DNA from: Clostridiales bacterium
GTDB taxonomy: Bacteria > Bacillota > Clostridia > Peptostreptococcales > JAAYPU01
DNA length: 5,286 nt
Reading direction: 5' to 3'
Assembly: GCA_012519645.1 (NCBI GenBank)
Contig: JAAYPU010000291.1
Location: 1 to 5,286, forward strand
Each line of letters opens with the position of its first letter. Position 1 is the stretch's first letter. The position numbers were made by a program, and so were the translations under genes. This document shows, piece after piece, positions 1-5,262 of the stretch. Under the pieces are notes generated by a model. It did no database searches and was not told the DNA's origin. It worked only from the letters and a program-made list of their open reading frames with translations.

Positions 1-470
1 ATTTCTTTCAGATAGTCTTTCACACTATCCATATCTTCCCTCATTTGCATGCCTGATTTTTCCCGTTCACTTTTTTGTATTTCCTGAAGAATGGAATAGA
101 TGTCTTCTATCTTGATTTTTTCTTCCAAATCAGAATTATAGTTTTCAATAAGAGGCTTCATCAAAAGCGCCATATCTCTCTGTGAAATAATGCCCTTCAT
201 ATGGTATATCATAATTAAGAAAATCAAATGGTCCTTTGAATATTTTTTGTTTACAGGTTTAGGAATAATATTGCTTTTAGTGTAATTATTGATCATCGTT
301 TTGGTCAGAATTTTATCTTTTTCATTTCTTTTATATGTAGACAGTTTTTCGTCCATAAAAGTAGTAACTTGATCCATATATAAATCTAAGTCTGGCATAT
401 CCAACAGCCGAATTTGTCCATTTCTGGTCAATTCCTCAACAGTCTTCTTTACGAAACCCTCGTATCTCAT
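1..470 (-). CDS. DUF1836 domain protein, MerR-like putative DNA-binding regulator (C-terminus cut by window edge)
   Basis: The frame is open from the ATG at 470 to the left edge: 156 codons plus two bases, so the C-terminus lies outside. The start is supported by AAAGGAAAG (minus strand) five bases upstream; an ATG further upstream reads into a stop after six codons. Residues about 25-105 match the DUF1836 family as I know it: MPDLDLYMDQVTTFMDEKL (25-43), then DKILTKTMINNYTK (52-65), IIPKPVNKKYSKDHL (68-82) and a hydrophobic helix IFLIMIYHMKGIIS (83-96). The order helix, NY-x-K, proline turn, KKY resembles the winged-helix of MerR regulators, so DNA binding is the inferred role; target and ligand are unknown. 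Residues 112-156 are highly charged and probably helical. I believe B. subtilis YkrK belongs here, but that is from memory. Family members are usually not much longer, so little is missing. It follows the flavoprotein gene on the same strand but has its own promoter. Confidence 0.85.
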   Translation of the reverse strand, partial: MRYEGFVKKTVEELTRNGQIRLLDMPDLDLYMDQVTTFMDEKLSTYKRNEKDKILTKTMINNYTKSNIIPKPVNKKYSKDHLIFLIMIYHMKGIISQRDMALLMKPLIENYNSDLEEKIKIEDIYSILQEIQKSEREKSGMQMREDMDSVKDYLKE

Positions 471-491
471 ACAATCTTTCCTTTCATATTT

Positions 492-501
492 TAGTTAACT
501 A
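492..501. promoter_or_regulatory. 10-bp palindrome over the transcription start of the DUF1836 gene, possible operator
   Basis: TAGTTAACTA is a perfect palindrome centred between 496 and 497, directly downstream of the -10 box and over the expected start point. A repressor bound here would block a promoter that otherwise has no obvious weakness. That the DUF1836 protein itself binds is only a guess. A 10-bp AT-rich palindrome can arise by chance in DNA of this composition. Confidence 0.35.
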
Positions 502-502
502 C

Positions 503-531
503 ATTATATAGTTTTTAAAACCATATGTCAA
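503..531 (-). promoter_or_regulatory. Consensus sigma-A promoter of the DUF1836 gene
   Basis: On the minus strand TTGACA (531-526) and TATAAT (508-503) are both perfect matches to the vegetative consensus, separated by exactly 17 bp. Transcription should begin near 496, giving a leader of about 26 bases before the ATG at 470. The -35 box starts 12 bp after the stop codon of the flavoprotein gene and no terminator lies between, so read-through from upstream is also possible. Confidence 0.85.
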
Positions 532-543
532 ATAGTTCAGTAT

Positions 544-1152
544 TTATAAATTACTATTATCAATTATTTCCTCTTCCAATTCTTTTAAAACATCTGTCAT
601 TATTTTTCCAATCAAATCTTTGATTTCTTCCCTATCTTGGATATTTATCCTATCTGTATTATCCACAAAAATATCATGTATAAACTTAGTATTTATTGAT
701 TTAAAAAAGATGTCACAAGTCATTTTTAATCCATCGAACTGCCTTTTATATGAATTCCCCCCGCATGCAATCGCGATCCCTATACGTTTCTTCTTTGGAT
801 CAATAATAGGGTCTTTTAGTACGTACTTGCTGCTCCAATACATTTGACATCGATCTATGACCGACTTTGCATACGCGGACACATTGCCAAAGTACAGGGG
901 CGACGCTAAAATAATAATATCAGCAGTTTCTATATGTTCATAAATTTCCGCCATTTCATCTTTAATAGAACATCCTTTTTTAATTTCACAGAAACCGCAA
1001 GCATTGCATGGCGAAATGTTTTTTTCCCTAAGATATATTTTAGTGACTTTAAGGTCTTTGATTTTTGATTTCATTTTCTTTGTTAACATATCAGATAAAA
1101 TATCAGTGCTTTTATTTGCCCTCGGGCTGCCCTGTAAAACAAGCGCTTTCAT
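544..1152 (-). CDS. Flavodoxin-family NAD(P)H-dependent FMN oxidoreductase with CX2CX2CX5C motif
   Basis: A 202-residue cytoplasmic protein with a flavodoxin-like fold. The N-terminus MKALVLQGSPR-ANKSTD (1-17) is beta-1 and the FMN phosphate loop. ADIIILASPLYFGNVSAYAKSVIDR (77-101) is the second conserved FMN region (SPxYFxxxSAxxKxxIDR), and IGIAIACGG (124-132) is a core strand. Cysteines 49, 52, 55 and 61 have the spacing CX2CX2CX5C, as in the [4Fe-4S]-binding iron-sulfur flavoprotein Isf of methanogens; many clostridial flavodoxin-family reductases carry the same motif and it is not known in each case whether a cluster is bound. The substrate cannot be told. The ATG at 1152 is chosen because AGAGG lies 10 bp upstream and family proteins begin MK-x-L/V; an in-frame GTG at 1158 would add two residues but sits only 4 bp from that site. 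The DUF1836 gene follows 73 bp downstream. Two rightward genes start on the other side of the 1153-1318 gap. Confidence 0.88.
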   Translation of the reverse strand: MKALVLQGSPRANKSTDILSDMLTKKMKSKIKDLKVTKIYLREKNISPCNACGFCEIKKGCSIKDEMAEIYEHIETADIIILASPLYFGNVSAYAKSVIDRCQMYWSSKYVLKDPIIDPKKKRIGIAIACGGNSYKRQFDGLKMTCDIFFKSINTKFIHDIFVDNTDRINIQDREEIKDLIGKIMTDVLKELEEEIIDNSNL

Positions 1153-1248
1153 TATCACTTCGCCTCTTTCTTATTTTAAGTATTTATATTTTCTCCGTTT
1201 TTTTGTTGTTTCATTGATTATTTTCTGAAAAATATATAAACTAACTAT

Positions 1249-1276
1249 ATTATACTATTGTTGAGCCACAGTTAAA
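1249..1276 (-). promoter_or_regulatory. Possible sigma-A promoter of the flavoprotein gene
   Basis: On the minus strand there is a perfect TATAAT (1254-1249). The best -35 at usable distance is TTTAAC (1276-1271, 3 of 6 matches, 16-bp spacer), which is weak; TTGTTT (1279-1274) would leave 19 bp. The leader would be about 90 bases. The -10 box is convincing, the -35 is not. Confidence 0.4.
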
Positions 1277-1306
1277 CAATTGTTGAAATTATACATTATA
1301 TAAAAT
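1257..1306. promoter_or_regulatory. Divergent control region with palindrome and direct repeats, upstream of the methyltransferase gene
   Basis: This region lies between the leftward flavoprotein gene and the rightward methyltransferase gene. It contains a perfect palindrome AACAATTGTT (1275-1284) and the 8-mer ATTGTTGA twice (1257-1264 and 1279-1286), 22 bp apart, about two helical turns. The rightward promoter is unclear: AT-rich candidates TTATAT/TATAAA occur at 1296-1304, with TTAAAC (1272-1277) as a poor -35 at 18 bp. The remaining DNA back to 1159 is AT-rich and shows no other structure. Confidence 0.3.
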
Positions 1307-1318
1307 CGGGAGGCACAC

Positions 1319-2470
1319 ATGCCGAAACTTGAACTTATAGCTACTGCAACCTTCGGTTTGGAAGCAGTAATAAAAAGAGAAATTGAAAATCTGGGATACA
1401 AAATATTAAAAGTAGAGGACAGCAAAATGACTTATTTAGGGGATGAATCTGCTATAGTCAGATCTAATCTTTGGCTCCGCTGTGCAGACAGGGTTTTATT
1501 GAAAATGGGTGAATTTCCGGTATATTCATTTGAAGAGCTTTATCAGCAGACAAAAGCACTGCCTTGGGAAGAATGGATACCTTTAGACGGTAAGTTTACG
1601 GTAAATGGCTCCTCAGTAAAATCTAAATTATATAGCGTACCTGACTGCCAATCCATAGTCAAGAAAGCCATCGTGGATCGTTTGAAGGAATTCTATCAAT
1701 GTGAGTGGTTTTCGGAAACGGGAGCTGAATTCACTACAAAGGTTACAATACTAAAGGATATTGCAACATTAACTATAGATACCAGCGGTCCGGGCCTCCA
1801 TAAACGCGGTTATCGTGTAAAGGATGTTTTTGCTCCTATAAAAGAAACTCTTGCATCTGCTCTGGTACAATTAAGCTTTTGGAAACCCGATCGTATATTG
1901 GTAGATCCCTTTTGCGGTTCAGGTACTATCCCTATTGAGGCTGCAATGCTCGCTAAAAAAATTGCTCCGGGCCTCAACAGAAAATTTGCTTCTGAAGAAT
2001 GGCCGGGCATTCCAGCTGAATTATGGAAGAAATTTCGCAAAGAAGCCTATGACAGTATAGACTACAATTTATCTCTGCAAATCATTGCTTCAGATATTGA
2101 TTCAAAAGCTATAGCCGCCGCAAAGGAAAATGCGCTGGAGGCAGGTGTGGACGACTGTATTGAATTTAAGGTGATGCCGGTTTCTGAATTAAAAATAACA
2201 CAGCCTTACGGCATTATAATCTGTAATCCTCCATATGGTGAAAGAATAGGCGAAAAAGAAAATCTCAATTTGATATATCAGGATTTAAAAAATCTTCTTC
2301 AAAATGAAAAAACCTGGTCACTTTATCTGATTACTTCAGATAAAAATTTTGAAACGGTTTTTTCTCAAAAGCCTGCAGACAGACGCAGAAAATTATATAA
2401 CGGAAGAATCGAAGTAACATATTACCAATACTTTGGAGAAAAGCCGGCTAAAACCGAGAAGAACTATTAA
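1319..2470 (+). CDS. rlmL: RlmL/YpsC-type THUMP-domain 23S rRNA (guanine-N2)-methyltransferase
   Basis: A 383-residue SAM-dependent RNA methyltransferase, the length of B. subtilis YpsC and equivalent to the RlmL half of the E. coli RlmKL fusion, which makes m2G2445 in 23S rRNA. Residues 1-60 form the N-terminal ferredoxin-like part (ATATFGLEAVIKREIENLGY), followed by a THUMP RNA-binding domain to about 155. The family signature GPGLHKRGYR (157-166) and APIKETLASAL (172-182) come next. The Rossmann methyltransferase domain has motif I DPFCGSGTIPIEAA (196-209), an acidic SAM-binding site ASDIDSKAI (257-265) and the catalytic motif NPPYGERIG (303-311). The C-terminus RRKLYNGRIEVTYYQY (356-371) is also conserved. 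Old annotations as an N6-adenine DNA methylase stem from the NPPY motif alone. The start is firm: GGGAGG lies five bases before the ATG. It appears monocistronic, followed by a hairpin. The exact target guanine is inferred from family. Confidence 0.93.
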   Translation: MPKLELIATATFGLEAVIKREIENLGYKILKVEDSKMTYLGDESAIVRSNLWLRCADRVLLKMGEFPVYSFEELYQQTKALPWEEWIPLDGKFTVNGSSVKSKLYSVPDCQSIVKKAIVDRLKEFYQCEWFSETGAEFTTKVTILKDIATLTIDTSGPGLHKRGYRVKDVFAPIKETLASALVQLSFWKPDRILVDPFCGSGTIPIEAAMLAKKIAPGLNRKFASEEWPGIPAELWKKFRKEAYDSIDYNLSLQIIASDIDSKAIAAAKENALEAGVDDCIEFKVMPVSELKITQPYGIIICNPPYGERIGEKENLNLIYQDLKNLLQNEKTWSLYLITSDKNFETVFSQKPADRRRKLYNGRIEVTYYQYFGEKPAKTEKNY

Positions 2471-2519
2471 ACCATATTATATGAAACCACATAGAACTCA
2501 AAGGACGGATTGAAAAGAT

Positions 2520-2543
2520 GCATTTGCAAGGTATTGCAAATGC
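2520..2543 (+). terminator. Perfect 10-bp hairpin, probable terminator of the methyltransferase gene
   Basis: GCATTTGCAA (2520-2529), loop GGTA, TTGCAAATGC (2534-2543) form a perfect 10-bp stem starting 50 bp after the methyltransferase stop. The downstream DNA is T-rich but interrupted (TTCATTCATTCTTAATT), so termination may be inefficient. Because it sits inside the repeat element it may equally be a structural part of that element. Confidence 0.5.
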
Positions 2544-2550
2544 TTCATTC

Positions 2551-2585
2551 ATTCTTAATTCATAATTCATAATTCTTAATTTATA
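2551..2585. repeat. Five-unit heptanucleotide tandem repeat, consensus ATTCWTA
   Basis: The units are ATTCTTA, ATTCATA, ATTCATA, ATTCTTA and ATTTATA, head to tail with no gaps. The array follows the hairpin and runs into the TATAAT box at 2584. Such arrays can vary in copy number by slippage, which here would alter the distance between the hairpin and the next gene. Confidence 0.7.
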
Positions 2586-2589
2586 TAAT
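2584..2589 (+). promoter_or_regulatory. Possible -10 box for the HAD phosphatase gene, inside the repeat element
   Basis: TATAAT matches the vegetative -10 consensus perfectly and would place a start point near 2596, with a leader of about 40 bases before the ATG at 2636. No good -35 is seen at 16-18 bp: the upstream DNA is the ATTCWTA array, and TTCATA at 2559-2564 would need a 19-bp spacer. The high AT content makes chance boxes likely. Confidence 0.3.
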
Positions 2590-2635
2590 TATTGTGCCCT
2601 TTGTGCACTTCGTGGTTTTGAAAGGAGAAATACAA

Positions 2636-3454
2636 ATGTACAAATTAGTCGTTTCAGACATGGATGGTACTTTGTTAATGAATCATAGAAAAATTTCTGA
2701 GTATAATAAAAAAGTTATAAAAGAGATCATAAAAAAGGGAGTCATATTTGTATTGGCAACCGGCAGACTTTACAGCTCCGCACGTATTTATGCAAAACAA
2801 TTAGAATTAAACACACCAATTATTGCGTGTAATGGCGGTATTATCAGAAATTCTTTGGATAAAAAAATACTTTTTGATGCCCCGATAGAAAAAACCTCAT
2901 GTGTCCAAGTATTTGATCTCCTGAAATCCACTGATACTTATTTTCATTTTTATGGTGCCGACACCTTTTATACAGAGAAGGTAAGAAACGAATCCTTCAG
3001 GTACTCTAAATGGAATGCGACTCTTCCCGAAGAAGATAAAATAGATATACAGGAAATAGATGATGTATATGAAGTATTCGAAAAGGATAATGTATATAAA
3101 ATACTGATCCACCTTGACAAGAATTTACGTAAGAACTTTTATGTAAATGAATTAAACAAAATTTCCAATATAACTATTACAAGCTCATGGCATGATAACC
3201 TTGAAATATGCGGAAAAAACGTCAATAAAGGAAATGCCGTCAAAAGATTCTCTCAACAGTTGAATATCCTGCCTCATGAAATAATCTGTATAGGAGATAA
3301 TCTAAATGATTTAAGCATGATCGAGTATGCGGGTCTGGGAATTGCAATGGACAATGCAGAAGAAGAAGTTAAGAAAGCTGCAGATTATATTGCCCCGGCT
3401 CACGATGCAGATGGGGTAGGAAAGGTGTTGGAAAAATTTATACTTTCTGTTTGA
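2636..3454 (+). CDS. Cof-type HAD-superfamily phosphatase (HAD-IIB)
   Basis: A 272-residue cytoplasmic hydrolase, a normal length for Cof/YidA-type phosphatases, which remove phosphate from sugar phosphates, nucleotides, PLP or flavin precursors through an aspartyl-phosphate. Motif I is DMDGT (8-12), with D8 as nucleophile and D10 as acid/base. Motif II is the threonine of ATGR (41-44). The C2B cap lies at about 84-185. Motif III is K198 in NVNKGNAV (195-202). Motif IV is GDNLND (220-225), followed by MIEYAGLGIAMDNA (228-241), typical of the subfamily. All catalytic residues are present. The ATG at 2636 is chosen because AGGAG (2623-2627) lies eight bases before it and MYKLVVSDMDGT is the usual family N-terminus. 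An in-frame GTG at 2594 would add 14 residues translated from the repeat-element arm and has no ribosome binding site. The substrate is unknown. Some members (B. subtilis YcsE, YitU, YwtE) act in riboflavin synthesis, but nothing in this sequence singles that out. Confidence 0.92.
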   Translation: MYKLVVSDMDGTLLMNHRKISEYNKKVIKEIIKKGVIFVLATGRLYSSARIYAKQLELNTPIIACNGGIIRNSLDKKILFDAPIEKTSCVQVFDLLKSTDTYFHFYGADTFYTEKVRNESFRYSKWNATLPEEDKIDIQEIDDVYEVFEKDNVYKILIHLDKNLRKNFYVNELNKISNITITSSWHDNLEICGKNVNKGNAVKRFSQQLNILPHEIICIGDNLNDLSMIEYAGLGIAMDNAEEEVKKAADYIAPAHDADGVGKVLEKFILSV

Positions 3455-3470
3455 TCCTATAAACTTAACG

Positions 3471-3497
3471 CCTCCTATCTTTCCATCCGGACTATAA
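3471..3497 (-). promoter_or_regulatory. Orphan fragment resembling the 3' end of an FMN riboswitch
   Basis: Read on the minus strand, 3496-3476 gives TATAGTCCGGATGG followed by AAAGATA. The FMN riboswitch (RFN element) ends with a highly conserved AGTCCGGATGG-gAGAAG-ata; here the first 11 bases are exact and the closing helix strand is two bases shorter, followed by AGGAGG (3475-3470). The 5' half (GGGCAGGGTGAAATTCCC, ACCGGCGGT) should lie at higher coordinates, but 3498-3624 holds nothing like it, and P1 has no partner. Downstream on this strand is only the antisense of the HAD gene. It therefore looks like a truncated, non-functional remnant, or a chance match. Confidence 0.4.
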
Positions 3498-3571
3498 AAC
3501 TTTTATCAACTCATATACATATAAAATGATTTGTAATTTTTCCCATTTGTATTTTAAATGTATTGTTTTTT

Positions 3572-3580
3572 TGATATACT
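3572..3580 (+). promoter_or_regulatory. Extended -10 promoter of the PucR-type regulator gene
   Basis: TGATATACT is an extended -10 element (TG-N-TATACT, 5 of 6 to TATAAT). The hexamer 17 bp upstream, TTTTAA (3552-3557), is a weak -35, which an extended -10 can tolerate. The start point would be near 3587, about 38 bases before the ATG. The arms CATTT (3544-3548) and AAATG (3556-3560) form an inverted repeat with a 7-bp centre over the -35 region and could be a binding site, though short. Confidence 0.5.
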
Positions 3581-3624
3581 TATAGAAATATAAGGTGTAA
3601 ATATTTCCTCGAAGGGTGATTCAT

Positions 3625-5211
3625 ATGTTCGGAATAGATGCACTATTAATGGGATTAGAAAACAATATAACTTATAAGATCATCAATGTTGAAAATTTAA
3701 AAAAGGTAGAAGGGGTATTATTATTAGATAAGGATACCCCTCTTGATCATAAACATATCTATATAGGTACAGCAGAGGATACCTTGCATGCACTTTCACG
3801 AAATGAAAAAAACACCGAACCTCTTACTATTTTTGTTGCAGGTAAGGTTCCAGAGGATTTTGAAATTAAGCTTAACGATAACATAAACTTAATTATTACA
3901 TCCCTTTCTCTTACAAACCTTCATAACCAGTTATACACAAATTTAAGAGTACGAAAAAACTGGGAAATTGAGCTAAATAAAGTTACTCCCAAGCCATCTA
4001 ATATTTTTTCACTTTTACAAACTGCAGTTATTATTACAAAAGGATCCTTTTATCTTTTCGATCCTTCATTAAACATGATAGAAATGTGCACGTCAGAGAA
4101 TCAAATGGCCAAGCTTACGGAGCAAATGTGTGACAGAAGATATTTAGGTCGTGCGGCACAATTAAAAAACTTTAATTATGTTTTACCTGAAGATACGGAG
4201 TATAAATGGTATTCCGAAACCTATAAAACCGAATATAAGATGCATCCTATTAATAAGAACGGTGTGCTTGTCGGATACCTATTAGCTACATCTAATGCAC
4301 CTACTGCCATGTTCCAAGAATTTGTTCAGCTTTTATTATTACATTTAGTTAAATTCTTTGGAAATACGAAAGAACAAAATGTATCCGAAAACAAAAATTT
4401 TAATAAGTTTCTTGATAATTTATTTTTAGTATCGAATACAGAAACGGATTCCGAATCGGATTCCGTCGTAGAAGATAATATAAACCAGCTGCTAAAACAG
4501 TTGCCTTTTAAACCCCTTAAATATATACGTTTTATTGTAACTTCTTTTAGCGACATGTCCCGCTTTGCTTCTCGTATAATTATTGACTTAGAAAAATTAT
4601 TTCCTAATACGAATATTACCAGCTATGATGGCGGGATTGTTATTATGCTTTCTTTTCCTGATTATGTTACAGATCCAAAATTCGATCATGATGCATTTAA
4701 TAAAATTTTAGAAAAATATAATGGATATGCAGTAATAAGTAATGCTGCCAGATTGTCCAGCGGCTTTAGAACAGAATATATACAAAGCAAAGAAATACTA
4801 CATATGCTGCCAAAGCTTAAATTTGATTATGAAAAACGATATGTATATCTCAAGAGATACCTTAATTATTGCTTGATACATATAAGTGCAACATACCTGT
4901 CAGAACACTATGGTCATGATAAAATGATCTACTTCTGTCATCCTGAAGTCGTAGACCTCATGCGTTATGACAAAAAAAATAATAGTGATTTTGGTGAATT
5001 TTTATTTACTTTTATTCTAAATGATTGCAGTATGGCCCAAACGGCTAAGGAATTAAATATACACCGAAATACCGTACTCTATAAATTAAACAAAATCAAG
5101 GAACTAATCAATATAGACTTGAATGACAGCATGGAAAAAGCAAGTATTCTTTATTCCTGCCAAATTTTAAGATATGTTACAAAATTCCAGAACTATGGAC
5201 TTGATATATAG
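3625..5211 (+). CDS. PucR/CdaR-type transcription regulator with C-terminal HTH_30
   Basis: A 528-residue regulator. The C-terminus (about 453-515) matches the PucR C-terminal helix-turn-helix: FGEFLFTFILNDCSM-AQTAKELNIHRNTVLYKLNKI (456-491), with the diagnostic A-x-x-L-x-I-H-R-N-T-V-x-Y-K-L core. This part binds DNA. Residues 1-115 (NVENLKKVEGVLLL, HIYIGTA, LTIFVAG, NLIITSLSLTNLHNQL) resemble the N-terminal sensory region of PucR-like proteins. Residues about 128-245 contain LFDPSLNMIE and NGVLVGYLLAT, suggesting a GAF/PAS-like ligand domain. Residues about 296-375 (YIRFIVTSF, YDGGIVIMLSF) fit the degenerate GGDEF-like domain of CdaR relatives and lack diguanylate cyclase residues. A DSESDS linker (275-280) joins the last two and comes from a 12-bp duplication. 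The ATG at 3625 is preferred: GAAGGGTGAT lies just upstream, and the GTG at 3616 falls within that site. No membrane segment is seen. Ligand and target genes are unknown, and no target operon lies in the window. Confidence 0.82.
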   Translation: MFGIDALLMGLENNITYKIINVENLKKVEGVLLLDKDTPLDHKHIYIGTAEDTLHALSRNEKNTEPLTIFVAGKVPEDFEIKLNDNINLIITSLSLTNLHNQLYTNLRVRKNWEIELNKVTPKPSNIFSLLQTAVIITKGSFYLFDPSLNMIEMCTSENQMAKLTEQMCDRRYLGRAAQLKNFNYVLPEDTEYKWYSETYKTEYKMHPINKNGVLVGYLLATSNAPTAMFQEFVQLLLLHLVKFFGNTKEQNVSENKNFNKFLDNLFLVSNTETDSESDSVVEDNINQLLKQLPFKPLKYIRFIVTSFSDMSRFASRIIIDLEKLFPNTNITSYDGGIVIMLSFPDYVTDPKFDHDAFNKILEKYNGYAVISNAARLSSGFRTEYIQSKEILHMLPKLKFDYEKRYVYLKRYLNYCLIHISATYLSEHYGHDKMIYFCHPEVVDLMRYDKKNNSDFGEFLFTFILNDCSMAQTAKELNIHRNTVLYKLNKIKELINIDLNDSMEKASILYSCQILRYVTKFQNYGLDI

Positions 5212-5262
5212 CGATCTTACTTTTGCAACACTTTAAAAAAATTATATCGATTATTAATTTGG

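Larger units (their letters stand above)
2484..2618. repeat. MITE-like non-coding repeat element with imperfect terminal inverted repeats
   Basis: The left arm begins AAACCAC (2484-2490) and the right arm ends GTGGTTT (2612-2618), a perfect 7-bp match. The following 18 positions pair without gaps at 10 more sites, including AAAGG (2500-2504) with CCTTT, giving 17 of 25 overall. The interior holds a hairpin and a heptad tandem array. The arm sequence (ccttTGTGcacTTCGTGGTTT) resembles dispersed repeats I recall from several bacterial genomes, but I cannot confirm copies here. No target-site duplication is evident and no transposase is present. It fills nearly all of the gap between the methyltransferase and HAD genes. 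Confidence 0.5.

Noticed and set aside
620..847. Open frame on the plus strand opposite the flavoprotein gene
   Set aside because: It lies wholly antisense to a well-supported gene, shows no recognisable domain and has the low-complexity hydrophobic composition expected of a shadow frame.
1004..1228. Open frame on the plus strand with a hydrophobic, membrane-like translation
   Set aside because: Most of it is antisense to the flavoprotein N-terminus and its Phe/Leu/Ile richness follows from reading AT-rich coding DNA backwards.
1810..2040. Minus-strand open frame within the methyltransferase gene
   Set aside because: It is antisense to the conserved SAM-binding motif region and has no support of its own.
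1319..2470. DNA adenine methyltransferase of a restriction-modification system (NPPY motif)
   Set aside because: The THUMP region, the GPGLHKRGYR signature and the overall length identify the RlmL/YpsC RNA methyltransferase family, and no restriction or specificity gene is adjacent.
2551..2585. Tandem heptads considered as a CRISPR-like or iteron array
   Set aside because: The units are contiguous 7-mers with no spacers, and there is no replication or Cas gene nearby; simple slippage repeats explain them.
2897..3112. Minus-strand open frame rich in Tyr, Ile and Phe within the HAD gene
   Set aside because: It is a shadow of the cap domain coding sequence; the composition is not that of a real protein.
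3491..3506. ATAAAA-C-TTTTAT inverted repeat considered as a terminator of the HAD gene
   Set aside because: Six A-T pairs with a one-base loop cannot form a stable RNA hairpin, and no T tract follows.
4326..4556. Minus-strand open frame within the regulator gene
   Set aside because: It is antisense to the linker region and lacks a recognisable domain.
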